DNA from: Cafeteria roenbergensis
Lineage: Eukaryota > Sar > Bigyra > Bicosoecida > Cafeteriaceae
Length of the DNA stretch: 64,000 nt
Direction of reading: 5' to 3'
Assembly: GCA_008330645.1 (NCBI GenBank)
Contig: VLTN01000014.1
Coordinates: 372,001-436,000, forward strand
The position numbers were made by a program, and so were the translations under genes. Below the pieces are notes generated by a model. The model was not told where the DNA came from. It saw nothing but the letters and a program-made list of their open reading frames with translations, and did no database searches. Positions within the stretch are counted from its first letter, which is position 1. Each line of letters starts with the position of its first letter. Positions 20,360-31,257 of the stretch are shown here, in pieces.

Positions 20360-22541
20360 TCAGGCCTCGGGAAAACCCAGTCCGAGCCGCTGGCGGAGCA
20401 ACGCCCACGTGTCTGCGGGCGATCCCGGAGGGTCGTCACCCAGCCCAAGCGCGCCAGCAATTGCTTCCGCCAGCGCGTTCGCCGTCAGGCCTCCTTTGAG
20501 CACATGTGCCATCTTGCCCTCTGCCAGAGCAGGGATCAGCATTGGGGGACGCCCCGACGCCCCCGTGCGCCGCCACAAGGACGACATGAAGTCCGATGGC
20601 GACATTCCGAGCAGCGCTGTGAACTGCCCCGTCAGCGAGGAAGAGGGCTTCTTCTGCCGCCGCGGCTGCGCGGACGTTGCTTTTGTCGCCGGAGCGGACG
20701 GTGCCGCCGCCCCCGCAGCGAGTGCGGCCTGGCGGGGCGCCGCCCGGCCTCGTCGCTCCGCCGTGGGCCGGGCCCGGCGCGCCTCTCGCCGGTCTGCATA
20801 CCGGAGGACTCGGTCGTGAACCCGCGGACCCGAGCCCCGAAGGGCGGGTCGGGGCATGAGCTCTGCGTCTGGAAGAGCTTCGTCCAGCAGGAGCCGCAGC
20901 TCAGCTCCCTCTCCGTCCGCGGGGTCCACCAGCGCCACTGCCGTTGCCGCCAGGACAACGGCAAATGCGGCCGGGCCCACTGGGATGCCTGCCGTTCGCC
21001 AGTCAAACGCCGAGGCGGCCACGGCTGTGACAGCTGCACGCAGCGCCGCCTCGGAATCCGATGCCCAGAGGTACTCCAGGGCTTCGACCGTCACTGACCA
21101 CGGGTGCTCTTGGATCTCCTGCGCCAGCAGGTGCTTAGTCTTTGTCCGCTGCGCCGCCAGCGTTGCCAGCGCCGCGACGAACAAGTCCTGTACCCGCTTG
21201 ATCGGGGGTGGCGCGCCCGCTGCTACCCAGGCAGCTGCCACAGCGTGGAGCTGGTCCTCGACCGCCGTCCGGAAGCCGCCCACCGGGGAAGGGGAGGGCG
21301 GAGTTTCGGCCCTCGCGGCCGCCTCGACCGCCGCGCGAAGGACGCATGTGGAATCAGCAAGGGGCGAGGTCTCGAGAAGCGTCGTGACCACGCTCTCAGG
21401 GACGCTCGTTATGCCAACGCCAGTCGCGACTGCAACGAGCGCCGCCATCTTCGGCGAGGGCACGTGGAGGAGTCCCGTCAGGTAAGCAAGGGTCCCTGCA
21501 TCTGCCAAGCAAGATTTCAGCTCACCTGTTGTTCGGGTGGTCGCGCCGGTGACGCGATTTCTCGCCAGATGCCTCCTTCGGCCCGCGCGGCCGGCCAGGG
21601 GTCCATTTCGCTGCCCAGGCCTCTCTGTGGGGTGAGCGCAAACGGTGAGTGCGCGGCCAGTGCCTCGCGCGCAGGCTCAGGCGGTCTCACCGAGTGAGCA
21701 GGCGAGGCCGGCAGGTCCTGCCCGCGTCGCGTCGTGTCCCAGCAGTCTGCTCCGGGCAAGTTCCGCGACGGTCGCTGTCGTGCGGGCGAGGTCCACGTCG
21801 GCGGGTACCTCATCGATGGTCCCGCCCTCTGTGAGGAGCGCATGCCCGATGGCCGCATGGAGTACGAGCCGCACGCGTTTCGCAACCTCGTCGGACTGTG
21901 CTCGCGACACGGCTTTGCAGGCCACTGTGGCCAGCACGTCGCAACAGTCGGCCGCGTTGTCGAATGACTGCCCCACAGGCGGCTGCGCGAGCGCAGCGAA
22001 GCCCGCCGTCAGGTCCGCTGCGATGGGACCCTGCCCTGTCGAGTGGGTGAGGGAAACCGTGACGGCGCGAACCTGCATCGTGACGACGTCGCCATAGAGC
22101 TCTGCCGACAACGACCGCTCGGGAGCTGCGCGCGCTCGCGACCCTGTTTCGGCCGCTGAGGCCCGCGTTTGCCGCCGCGGACGGCGCCGCTGCGACCCCC
22201 GCCCCCGCCAGCCCACGCTCCCGTGTGCGTGGGGGCGCAGGGGCGCGTGCGGTGCGCGGGGTTTCGCCCCGTGCCGCTTTGGGAAGGTGCAGCTGATCCA
22301 TGACGTGAAGGATCTTGACTAGCCAGCCGACACGCGTAAGCCTGCCCGCCCGCTGAAAATGACGGCCCAGCTCGGGCCATGTGCTAAGTATGGCGTCGGC
22401 ACTGCCCTCGCCCAGGCATTCGTCCGCCGTGAAGAGGGCCGGGCGCGGCGCCGCGGCCGAGGCGGCCGCCGCCGAGTTCTGCGCTAGTGGCAGTTTCGCG
22501 ACCGCCTCGTCCAGGGAAATGTCAAGGGGAGCCTCGTCCAT
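20360..22541 (-). other. Ngaro part: Gag-like region
   Basis: This region follows A1 and precedes the reverse transcriptase, the place of ORF1 in Ngaro elements. A clear start lies just inside A1 (MDEAPLDISLDEAVAKLPL) and a helical, Ala-rich C-terminal part ends near 20360. No zinc knuckle was noticed. Assignment as Gag-like rests on position and on the lack of any other recognisable domain. More than one frame is used across the region. Confidence 0.55.
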
Positions 22542-22547
22542 AGCTCG

Positions 22548-22879
22548 GGGCGGGTCACGAATGCGGCTTTGCTCTCACACAACCTCAAAGCCGACCGCAA
22601 CGGGCCCTGGAGTGCTGTGCGAGCGTTCGCACGGCACGGCGGGCAAAGCGAAGCGCACGCTGCGCGCGCCTTGCCGGCGAGCTGCTTGTCTTGGCCGCCG
22701 ACGCAGGCGGGTAGACCAGAGCTCGGGACCCTCTGAGTCACGCCGAGGGCAGCCCCCAGCACGCTGTGGGGGAGCCGCGTAGCCCAAGAGAGTGTCGTGA
22801 CGATGCCAGATGGCTCGTCTGTTTTGTCGGGGTAGAATCTACGTCTGCGGACAAATATGAACCCAACCGGTTACCGAAC
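22548..22879 (-). repeat. Ngaro split repeat, segment A1
   Basis: This 332-bp segment at the element's 5' end pairs with A2 (16215-16545). The outer end reads GGTTACCGAAC on the plus strand and gives the right boundary of the insertion. Confidence 0.85.
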
Positions 22880-23024
22880 GGACCGATTGATCCGCACCAT
22901 GTGCAGAGGCCCTCGAGCGCGCCTTGCCAACTCTGGCTGGCAGAGCAGAGGGCATCCAGAGGCCACAAGGAGGCGCGCACGCATCAAGACCGCCCAACCT
23001 GGCCGACGAGGCCGAGCATGCACC

Positions 23025-24978
23025 TCACAGACACACGCTGGGCACGCCCTGCTCGCGGCCCGCCGCACCTCTTGCGCCTGCTGCGCCCGAAGCAGCCTGT
23101 TCCCGCAGCCGCATCGCCTCCCCGCGCCAGTAGTTGATCGCGGCAGCCTGCCGCCGCTCTGCCTTGTCGCGGCCAGCGCTCGCGGCGGACTGTCGCTCCA
23201 CTGCACGGGCCGCGTCCCTCGCTGCTGCCACGGCGCCTCTCAGCCCTGCTTTGAGCGCCGCTGCCTCGCTCCCTTCCTGTGTTGGCACGATGCCACCGCG
23301 GCCAGTGTCCCCACCAAAGGCAGCTGCAGCCCTGTCTGGTCCCTCGCCAGGCTCGTTGGAACCGACCGCTGCGGCAGCTCGTCCGGACCGATGCTCTGCC
23401 GCCTCCACAGCCACTCGCAGCGCAGCCACAGTGGCCAGTAGGGACGCTGCAACAGCCGCCAGCCCGTCGTCAGCGGCGGCCGCGATAGAGGCTCCCGCGC
23501 CGCCAGCGCCGCCTGCAGCAGCGCCACTGCCGCAACCGACTCCCGCGCCAGCCTCATCAGGCGGCTGCTGCGACGCCCTTGCACCGGGTGGCGTGCGCTC
23601 GGGATCCGCGCGGCCTTGCCCCCAGCGAGCGAGCTTCCTGAGCCAGCCGACGTGTGCGTTGAGGAGCTTGGCACCCGCCCGCCAGCCCCAGCCGAATGCC
23701 CCGGAGATGTCACCGGGGGCGATCGGCGGGGCGGCAGGGCTGATTTGGCCGGCGAGCAGGCCGCGGCCGGCGTGGCGGATGCCACACCCTGTGACTGGGC
23801 TCGGCGAGGCACCGCCGACGGCTCCGGCTCGGGCCGCTGAGAGACGGCAGGCCGACCCCCACGGCCGGGCACACCCTGGCTGGCCAAGCTTGGGCTGCGC
23901 CCCGAGGCCGGGCTCTGCGGGCGATGGACCGCAGGTGACCGGAGCGCCATCGGCGGAGATGGGGGCGTGATGCGACGGTGATGGGGCCCGTCGGGCGAGG
24001 AGTGAGGCCCGCGCAGTGGGGAGCGCGAAGCGGCAACGGAACCCGGTGAATCAGCGTCCGAGAGAGGCTGTGGCTGGCAGCTGCCCTGGCTGAGTGGGCG
24101 CCGCTGGCCGGTCGCTGAGCAGTTCCCGCGAAGCGGCTGGCAGCCACTGACGAGGTCGACGAGAGGCTGCCCCCACCCCCCCCTCTGCGGACTGCGGCAC
24201 CGACCGCCGCAACCACGTCAGCTGTCCGGCGAGTTGCTGCGCCGACCGACGTCAGCGCTGATGCGCGCGACACTGCCGACGCCTCCAGACGAGCCGCCCA
24301 CGCCGACGATGACGGGCCGGCGACGCCGCCCGGACCACCTGCCGGCTCCCCCGCGGCCGCCAATGCAGCTCCATTGCGAGCCGCGTCCCCGCGGTGAGGC
24401 GAGGGTCGCCTGGAAGGGAGCCGCGCCTGCTGAGGCTGCGGCCGTCGTGGGCGGGGCTGGGACTGGGCGGCGCTCGGCGGGCTGCCGACTGTGCCGCGGC
24501 GCGACTCAGACGTCGCATCGGCGCCCTGGCCACGGCCGGTGGAGCCGGGCGCGTGATTGCCCACCGCGGAAGCCGCGGATGTGCATCCTGCCGCGCGCCT
24601 GCCGCGGGAGGACTGGACGGCTCGGGCGGCGGCCTCTGCGCGCCTCACAGCCTCATCCACAGACGCTGTGCTCAGGGCGAAGCGGCTGTTGCAGGGGCGC
24701 AGCGCGAGCCGCGGGGATAGGCCGAGCGCGGAATGCGTCGGCGCTGGGCCAGCCAAGCCGCAAGGGCTGCGCGTTCCAGCGAGCGAGTCGCAAGGCAAGG
24801 CAGCCATCGGAGGGTGGCGGCGCGCACTTGCATCTGCTCCCGACGCGGCGGGTCCGCAGGCGCGCTGGGGGACGCCTCGAGAGGCGGGGGCATGCCCGCG
24901 ACGCCAGCGACCAGCGGGCGAGGCGGTCAGCGATTCCAGATCAGCCGCTGACAGCCCGGGGGGGTCATACGCGCTCAT
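23025..24978 (-). CDS. Probable coiled-coil protein, exon structure unresolved
   Basis: Minus-strand sequence here contains several protein-like stretches in different frames, as expected for a spliced gene. A likely start is ATG at 24978 (MSAYDPPGLSAADLESLTA). Other convincing pieces are REQMQVRAATLRWLPCLA and RSLERAALAAWLAQRRR near 24.7-24.8 kb, DEAVRRAEAAARAVQSS near 24.6 kb, and a C-terminal helical piece ending near 23025 (AERRQAAAINYWRGEAMRL). I could not place the splice sites. The product would be Ala/Arg/Ser rich with coiled-coil segments; no family is recognised. It is head to head with the LEKR1-like gene (start at 25110), which suggests a shared promoter. The Ngaro element lies 145 bases beyond its apparent 3' end, so the gene may be interrupted. 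Confidence 0.35.
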
Positions 24979-25109
24979 TGCTGGGTAGGCAGAGTGGCAG
25001 GGAACGGGGTGGGGATGTGCTTGGGGTTGGCGGACGGGGGGGGTCGGGGAAGCGCCACTCGCTGGCGTCAGGTCTACGTCAACCTAGCATCGTGGCGTCG
25101 CAGCCGTCG
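24979..25109. promoter_or_regulatory. Divergent spacer, possible bidirectional promoter
   Basis: This 131-base spacer lies between the proposed ATG of the minus-strand coiled-coil gene and the ATG of the LEKR1-like gene. It holds G-rich runs (near 25005-25045). No TATA box was noticed. The function is inferred from gene orientation only. Confidence 0.3.
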
Positions 25110-25736
25110 ATGGCAACGGCAGCCGGGCCCGACGCCGGCGCGACCCCCGCTGCCCGTCAGTCGTCAGCTGCTCCCACTACAGGGCTGCCACCCGCTGCAG
25201 GGTCGCCGCCCGCTGAACAAGGCGGCCCGAGCATATCAACCCACGTCACGAAGGCCGCGATCGACGAAGCGCTAGCGGACCCCCTCGGAATGAGACGTGC
25301 AGAGCTGCCAGCAGGAATGCAGACGGAGGACTTCGAAGACACTGCGTGCCGATACTGCGGCGTGAGCTATGTTGTCATGTCAGAGTCGAGGGAAATGCAA
25401 GAGAGCGTCATTCGGGCCGAGGCCGTGGTCGAAGGCTGGCGGGACAGAATCAGCAGGACCGTCGCTGCCGAGGCGGCCAAGGAGCAGGCCGAGGCATCCG
25501 CGGAACGTCACAGGCGCCAAGCGAGCGCGTTGCGGCGAAGACTGGCGTCGCTTCGCAGGGCAGCAGCGGCGGTCAAGCGGTCGTCTGAATCAGCTGCCCG
25601 GTCCATCCGGGCGACATCAGCGGAAGTCAAGTGTGCCCTGCAGGCCACGGGGTTTCTGAGGACGCAGGCTGCCGCGCGTGTCCAGCTCGTCTCGGCAAGC
25701 TCCGCTGTGGGGTTTACAATCTCTGCACCCTCATGA
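25110..25736 (+). pseudogene. LEKR1-like CxxC/coiled-coil gene, truncated by a duplicated HSP90 segment
   Basis: ATG at 25110 opens a 208-residue frame. After a low-complexity N-terminus comes DFEDTACRYCGVSYVVMSES, whose CRYCGVSY motif resembles the conserved N-terminal Cys-x-x-Cys motif I recall from LEKR1-type coiled-coil proteins. A long Arg/Ala/Glu helix follows (EAAKEQAEASAERHRRQASA). LEKR1 proteins are much longer coiled coils, so this looks like only the N-terminal part. At about 25713 the frame enters the duplicated HSP90 segment and stops seven codons later in a non-HSP90 frame. The reading is therefore a truncated gene, or a short novel fusion ending in GFTISAPS. The family assignment rests on one short motif and the coiled coil. 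Confidence 0.45.
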
Positions 25737-26215
25737 AGGAGGTGCTCGGCGAGAAGGTCGTCGTGTCGACCCGCCTTGCCGAGTCCCCGTGCTGCCTCGT
25801 GACCGGCGAGTTCGGCTGGTCCGCCCGCATGGAGCAGATCATGAAGGCGCAGGCCCTCCGGGACGCCTCCATGTCGACCTACATGGCGTCCAAGAGGACC
25901 ATGGAGGTGAACCCCAGCCACCCCATCGTGGTGAGCCTCCGCCAGAAGGCGGCGCACGACCGCGCCGACCGCACCGTGAAGGACCTGATCTGGCTCATGT
26001 ACGACACCGCCCTCCTCACTTCCGGCTTCAGCCTTGAGGAGCCCGTGACCTTCGCCGGCCGCATCCACCGCCTCATCATGCTCGGCCTTGGCGTCGGAGA
26101 CGACGACGAGGACGCCGACGCCGGCGCCACCGGCTCCGCGGAGGCCCTCTCGGACCTGCCCCCCCTCGACGCTGCCGAGGGCGAGGATGCCTCCGGGATG
26201 GAGGAGGTCGACTAA
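25715..26215 (+). pseudogene. 5'-truncated duplicate of the HSP90 3' end
   Basis: From [20 protein letters not shown] to the terminal MEEVD, 166 codons match the C-terminal part of HSP90, in frame and without a stop. The ATP-binding and middle domains are absent, so it cannot work as a chaperone on its own. Compared with familiar HSP90 sequences, about three residues seem to be missing between EVLGEKV and VVS; whether the intact gene shares this cannot be seen because the window starts downstream of it. Against the copy at 1-405 only a few bases differ. The left breakpoint lies near 25713 inside the LEKR1-like frame. Duplication continues through the downstream coiled-coil gene to about 27163. 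Confidence 0.85.
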
Positions 26216-26474
26216 GCGACGCCTTGCGCGCCCCCCAGGTCGCCATCGACCGCGGGGTGGCTGGACAGTGCGACGACTCGGGCTTTGAGGGCCGCGGCTG
26301 TGGCGCTCGCGGCGCCTCCCTTTGTGTGTGCCTCGGCCTCCCCCGCCTGCCATGTCCCAAACCCGACCTCCGCACTGTGATTGCCGACCGTGTAGGGCGG
26401 GCTAGCTCTTTCGCGCACACTGCGGCGCTGCCGAAGCACACGCACAAACACCATGCTTCCGATGGCTTGCCAGG

Positions 26475-27083
26475 TCATAGAAGCAAGCTGGAAAGGCCGC
26501 TGAGCTCGCGCGATGCGACTGAGAGGGATGCCGGGGCCCGGTCAGACGGAGACGCAAGCTCCAAGTGCAGCCCATGTCGCTCTGCCACGCCCGCGATGCG
26601 CTCGCTCGCCGTGCGCGCAAGAGCAGCCGTGTCGGCCAGCGCCCTCGCAGCCGACTCGGGCGCCACGCTGGTGGTGGCGGCTTCCACGGCTGCCCCAACG
26701 GCAGCGTCGACCCGGGCCTGGCGCCCGGCGCCTCGCGGGTGGCTGCGCGGCCACGAGTCGGCCAGGCCTTGCGCGACTCGCACGCGCGCGAGCGCGGCTG
26801 ATGCCCGAGCAGCGAGAGCGGCCTCGGCGCAAGCGGCGGACTCGTCGCACCCGCGGTCTACATCGTCGGCTGCCGCCTCGCACTCGCGCGCGGCGGCGCG
26901 CAGGGCGTCGGCGGCCTTGCGGGCGTTCCCGCGGAGCACATCGGCGGAGTGCTGCTTGGCAGCAGCCAGCTCCGCCGCCTCGCGCAGCGCGGACGCCTGC
27001 ACCGCGCGCGCCAAGCGCTGCAGGGGGCCGTCCACCCCGCTGCCGGCCATTTCGTCCAGGGCTGCGATCGCCGCCGCAGCCAT
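26475..27083 (-). CDS. Small alanine-rich helical (coiled-coil) protein, function unknown, copy 2
   Basis: This is the second copy of the 202-residue gene at 669-1277, with the same start, stop and length and about two residue differences. The whole frame is intact, so it may be functional. Its upstream 80 bases are shared with copy 1, but the sequence beyond about 27163 is different, so the two copies have different promoters. The neighbouring gene on the other side begins at about 27261 on the opposite strand, only 178 bases away, giving a divergent pair that copy 1 does not have. No family is recognised. Confidence 0.55.
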   Translation of the reverse strand: MAAAAIAALDEMAGSGVDGPLQRLARAVQASALREAAELAAAKQHSADVLRGNARKAADALRAAARECEAAADDVDRGCDESAACAEAALAARASAALARVRVAQGLADSWPRSHPRGAGRQARVDAAVGAAVEAATTSVAPESAARALADTAALARTASERIAGVAERHGLHLELASPSDRAPASLSVASRELSGLSSLLL

Positions 27084-27260
27084 CAGAACCGAAAGCGTGC
27101 GAGGCTGCGCGCCGCAAGGGCAACTGCCCGCCAAAAGCGCGGCTCTGCAAGCGGGACGCGTGCACCAGGCGTTGCTACCGCCGGTGCTTGCCCGCCTACC
27201 GAAGGCAGCGTCGCCACCTGGTGCTCCCCCGGCAGCAGCCGTCAGCCACGCAGTTTGCCT

Positions 27261-30200
27261 ATGACCCCAGGCAGCGACTCGGGGGCGCCAGGCCCGCGGC
27301 GGCGGCATGGGTCGCAAATTCGGCGGCTCCCGTCACTGCAAGAGGACGCCGATGGCGCAGACGTTGAAGCTCACGCACCCGGTGGCGGCGAGCGCCTGGA
27401 CGACTGGCGAGGCCTCGAGCTCCTGATTCGGCAAATCGACGCAGAGGTGGGCCGCAAAGCCGGCTGGAGCGCGAAGGCAGGCAGGCCGCAGGGGCGCGTG
27501 GCAGCCTTGGCTGGAGCGACTTTGGGTGCGTTGTTCGTCCACCCGTCGCCCCGAAGCCCGCAGGTCTCCTTCAAGCCGCAAGTGTTTGTCCAGGAGCTAG
27601 TCTTTAATGTGTTTGGACTGCTGTCGCTGCCACTCATGGTGGCCTTGGTCTCATGGCGCGGCGTCTTTCACAGGTGCGTCGCCGCTGCGTCTGTCCCCGC
27701 GTCCCGACCGGGCAGCTCGCCGCCCCCGGTGGAGCTGGAAGGCGTCGTGCTGCCGAGCCTGCCCCATGCCCGGTGGTGCTTCAGCTGATTGCCAGAGCCT
27801 CGGGCGCAGCGCTCCTGGCGCCGCGCTGGGGAAGGGATGCCTTTCGCGTGGGCGGCTGTGATGGCTGGCAATCTTGCCGAAACGCTCGCCCGGCCAACCG
27901 GCCGCTGCCCCGAACTGCGCCGCTGACTCACTGCCATGACGCAGGTGGTTCTTGTGCACCTGCCAGCGACCCGAGGGAGTGGCTGAGGACGAAGTGTTCA
28001 CTGCCGCTCCGCTGTTTCCGTGGTGGCCTTGTTGCTGTCGCACTCGCGCGGGCAACGCGGCAGCTTTCCAGCAGGGAGGGCATTTAGTGCTCGTTCTGGC
28101 AATGAACAGCCTGTTTGCGTACTTCGTCTGCACGGGGCTAGCGGTGGGGATAACAAACGTTGAGGTAGTTCTTGCAAACGTGCTGGTGCTGCTTCGCGCG
28201 GCTACGGTCGCCTCCAAGTACAGCTTCTTTTCCGTCGCCGAGTACACGCAGACGATCAAGGCCCCTGTAGAGGCCTGGTCAGATCAGCGCAAACTGGAAA
28301 AGTTGGTGCTTGGAGGCTGGCTCTCGCCTTCCTCGCAGCTCCTGTACACGGAGTTGGAGAGGGCCGCAGTGCGCAACTCCCCAGAGCTCGATACGCTGAC
28401 GGTGATGTTTCCCTCGGATGGCGCCCGGCTTGCGGCGCTTGAGCGGCTCAAGGAGTCTATTCCCGCCTTCCTGCGGAACGAGTCAGCTGTGTTGCACCCG
28501 CGCTGCGTGGCGTTTCTTCGGGCTGTCGTGGCGGGCGAGTGCGTCGAAGAGATCCTCCACGAGGATGCCCGGCGGGCGACACGCCTTTGCAGCCAGCGGG
28601 AGCAGGCTGAGAAGGCAGCACCGTCTCCGGGTCCCGCCGTTCCCGCGGCCGGGGGGCGCGAACCCACATCACACGGAGCCGGAGGCGTCGGAGCAGCGCC
28701 GCGAGCAGACTCGGCCAGCCCGCAGCCGCCCGAGACAAGCAAGCAGTCAGATCACGAGACGTCAACGCTTGGCGGACCATCGCTCCCCAGCACCGAGATC
28801 GCGTTCGCAGCCCAAATGAGCTCCGCGTTTCTCGCCGGCACTGGAAGCGCTGCCCGGGGGTGGACAACTGCACCCGGCAGCCACCGGCTGCCGCCCCAAG
28901 GCGGATGGGCTGCCTCTGCTGCAGCCCCCCCATGGGGCGGCGGTGCTCGGCCCACCCATCGGCCAGCAGCGTCGTCTGGCTGGGCTCCATCGGCGCGAAC
29001 TCCCGCCGAGCTGTTCCTCGTGGACATAGCTCGTGCTGCGCCTCCTGGTTTGCCGTTTGACCAGGTTGAACAGGCCATGCGCGAGGACGACGGCTCTGGG
29101 CGGCGCCCCCCGATGCCACCAGGGCGTGACTCTGCCGGCCGTTGGAGTCGATCGCCAGCTGCCGTCGCCGAGCGACGAGCGAGGGCGCCTCCGCCCAGCG
29201 ACGCCCACCAAGCCTTGCTCTCAGGCACGCGCCACGATGTGGATCGCGCGGATGCTCCACAGGGTGGCCTCCTCTCTGCACCACCCAGCCCGAGGCGGCA
29301 CCGTGGCCCTGTGCTGCCTGACGCAGGCGACCCCCACTCCGGGGGCCAGTCACAGGCAACTGCAGAGGCGGAGGGCGGAGTCCTCGCCATGTCTCGTGGC
29401 GACAACGACACGCTCATGAGCGCGGCGTCGGCCGACTCCGCATGGGAGGACTCCTCCGACGAAACGCCCATCTTGTACGACACGATGGGCATGGCCACGC
29501 TTCCAGCCAAGCTGTTTGCGTGGCACGTTGCGCGCAAGTCCCACAGGGAGGCGTCAACGCTTGGCGCGCTTGCGCCCGCTGCCACTTGCATCATCGGACT
29601 CGTCTTTGCGTTGAGCCCGTTCGTGACTAGAGCAGTGCTTTCCGGCAGCTTTGCAAAGTCTGTGCTGGGAATGTCCGTCCTGGAGACGTCGCTGACGCTC
29701 CTCGTAATGTTCATCAGCTTCACGAACCTCCGCATCACTGTGTCGTTTTGCGCGTTGGGGATTCTGGACCTGGTGCGCAGGTTTGACGCCCAGGTCATGC
29801 TCCACCGCTTGCTCGACGTGCGGTCGCCGCTCACGCTCCAAATGCACGATGCCACCGTCCGGTCTGCCGGTGGGACCTTCCTCCACGCCATGGGGCTCGT
29901 GGCGTCGCAGGACGGAGGCGCGCTAGAGAGCTCCATTTCCCCGGCAGCGGTGCGAAAGGCCTTGCCGCCGGCCCAACAAAGGAGCGAGCAGTCGCTCGCA
30001 GGTGTGTCGTCGAGCTCACCGAGCACCCGGAGAGGCGGGCATGTTCCTGGAGTCGCAGTTGCAATGCACAGCAGGCTTGCGCCGGCCGACTCTCGAAGCG
30101 GCCACTCTGCCCCTCGCAGTGCCGCAGGAGCCACGTTGGAGCGGGCGAAAAAGCGGCGAGTGCCGTCATCAGCGCGCGGCATCCCACCCACACGGAAGGG

Positions 30201-31257
30201 GCGGCCGAACCGGGCCCCATTGGCGGTCTGGCAAGCTGCGTGGGACACGGCGTCTGCGGTCACGTCAGGCGCCTTGCCGCGCTCAGAGCTGCCCGTGGAT
30301 GGCAGCAGGCCCGGCCTGACGCTCAGTGCAGCGGCCAGCGCGGCGCTTGCTGTGAGCCACAAGGACCGCAAGCAGCGCATTCGCCAAGCCGAACCCGCTG
30401 GCGGCCACAGCGTCCCGCCGGACTCTGCCTCGCCGGCTGCGTCGCACTCAGCCAAGGCTGGGACGCACGCCCGTGCCGTCAGCTGGAGCATTCCGAGCGG
30501 CGGTGCAGGGCAGAGCCTTGGAGACAAAGCCTCCAAAGTGTACCCCACTCGGACGGAGAGCCAGCGGTCCGCCACGAGGCTTGCCCTTGACGACTCCGTT
30601 CGCCTGCTCATCGTCGAACAGGCAACCTGGCTGTCGCCAGCCGAGGCTCACACACAGGTCGAGCGGCGCGTTGACCATCTGCGACTCCCTGCGTTCTACC
30701 CGTCCAACCTCATCGCTTGGATGCACCTTCGCAACACCATTGCCGACCTCGGCCGGTCGTATGGGATGCGGATCCAGCTGTACACAGCATTCTTTGCCAT
30801 CCTCGTCGCGGCCATAGTGGTGGCGCAAGTGATAATTTTCTTTGACATGACAGCCAGCCGGCGAGACTCCTTGGTGATCCTCACAATCGGCACGTTTGCC
30901 GAAGTCGTGTTTGGCGCGGTGCTGACCAGCCAGATCGTGGTCGCAGCGCGCACCAACCGTTCCATTGTGTTCCAGCAGCGCAGGTTCAACAGGTTGGAAG
31001 CGCTGACCCAGGACATGCTCTGCGACTTCCCGGAGCCGCTCAGCGACGCCACGGTGGCGAGGCTCAAGAAGTGCCGCAAAGTCCTCAGCCTGCTGTCCAA
31101 GAGTGTCGAGTCAGAGTTCAGCCTCAACCCCGTGCGGGTACTCTTTGTCCGTGCAGACTTCGCGCTTGTGGCCTCTGTGGCCTCCGTGGCGGCATCGGGG
31201 CTCCTTGCGGCGATGTCAGCCCTCCGCGGATTCAATGTCGGCGAGGGGCAGCACTAG
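27261..31257 (+). CDS. Multi-pass membrane protein with long disordered loops, family unknown
   Basis: Proposed exon 1 runs 27261-27673 (ATG, then donor GTGCGT) and the main exon from about 27945 (after GCAG) to TAG at 31255-31257; another short intron before about 28072 is possible. The protein is roughly 1240 residues. Hydrophobic segments: VFNVFGLLSLPLMVALVSW (exon 1), LVLVLAMNSLFAYFVCTGLA and VVLANVLVLL after 28080, two near 29570-29760, and three in the C-terminal part (for example YTAFFAILVAAIVVAQVIIF near 30780 and VILTIGTFAEVVFGAVL). Ser/Pro/Arg-rich stretches of 200-300 residues separate the membrane blocks. The C-terminal block starts with FYPSNLIAWMHLRN. The layout of seven to eight segments recalls gustatory-receptor-like or channel proteins, but I found no diagnostic motif. 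Confidence 0.6.

Larger units (their letters stand above)
16017..22879 (-). mobile_element. Full-length Ngaro-type (DIRS-order) tyrosine-recombinase retrotransposon
   Basis: Read on the minus strand, the element has the classical Ngaro order: A1 (22879-22548), Gag-like region, reverse transcriptase-RNase H, tyrosine recombinase, then B1 (16732-16546), A2 (16545-16215) and B2 (16203-16017). The paired copies of A and of B look identical by eye, so the insertion is young. No target-site duplication is expected in this group, because a tyrosine recombinase rather than an integrase joins the circular DNA intermediate. The element is structurally whole. Its RT part is one long open frame, while the Gag-like and recombinase parts use more than one frame, so at most a few breaks or splice events are present and present-day activity cannot be judged. 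Members of this group are known to be common in some protists. Confidence 0.9.
25713..27163. repeat. Segmental duplication of 1-1351 (HSP90 3' end plus convergent gene)
   Basis: Window positions 1-1351 correspond to about 25811-27163, with only small length differences (the CA-rich tract near 640, and two extra A residues near 27135). Identity is about 98 % by eye. The duplicated block extends further 5' than the window start, to about 25713. Both copies have the same orientation. Confidence 0.9.

Noticed and set aside
24234-25109. N-terminal extension of the LEKR1-like frame by 292 residues
   Set aside because: The extension is Arg/Ala/Gly-rich antisense of the probable coiled-coil gene on the other strand; ATG at 25110 begins the part with mixed composition.
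25110-26215. A single LEKR1-HSP90 fusion protein
   Set aside because: The two parts are in different frames and the first stops seven codons after the junction. No splice site pair joining them was seen.
28752-30611. Minus-strand frame of 619 residues antisense to the membrane-protein gene
   Set aside because: Lies over the Ser/Pro-rich loops of the sense gene and shows no motif. The sense frame has clear membrane segments on both sides.
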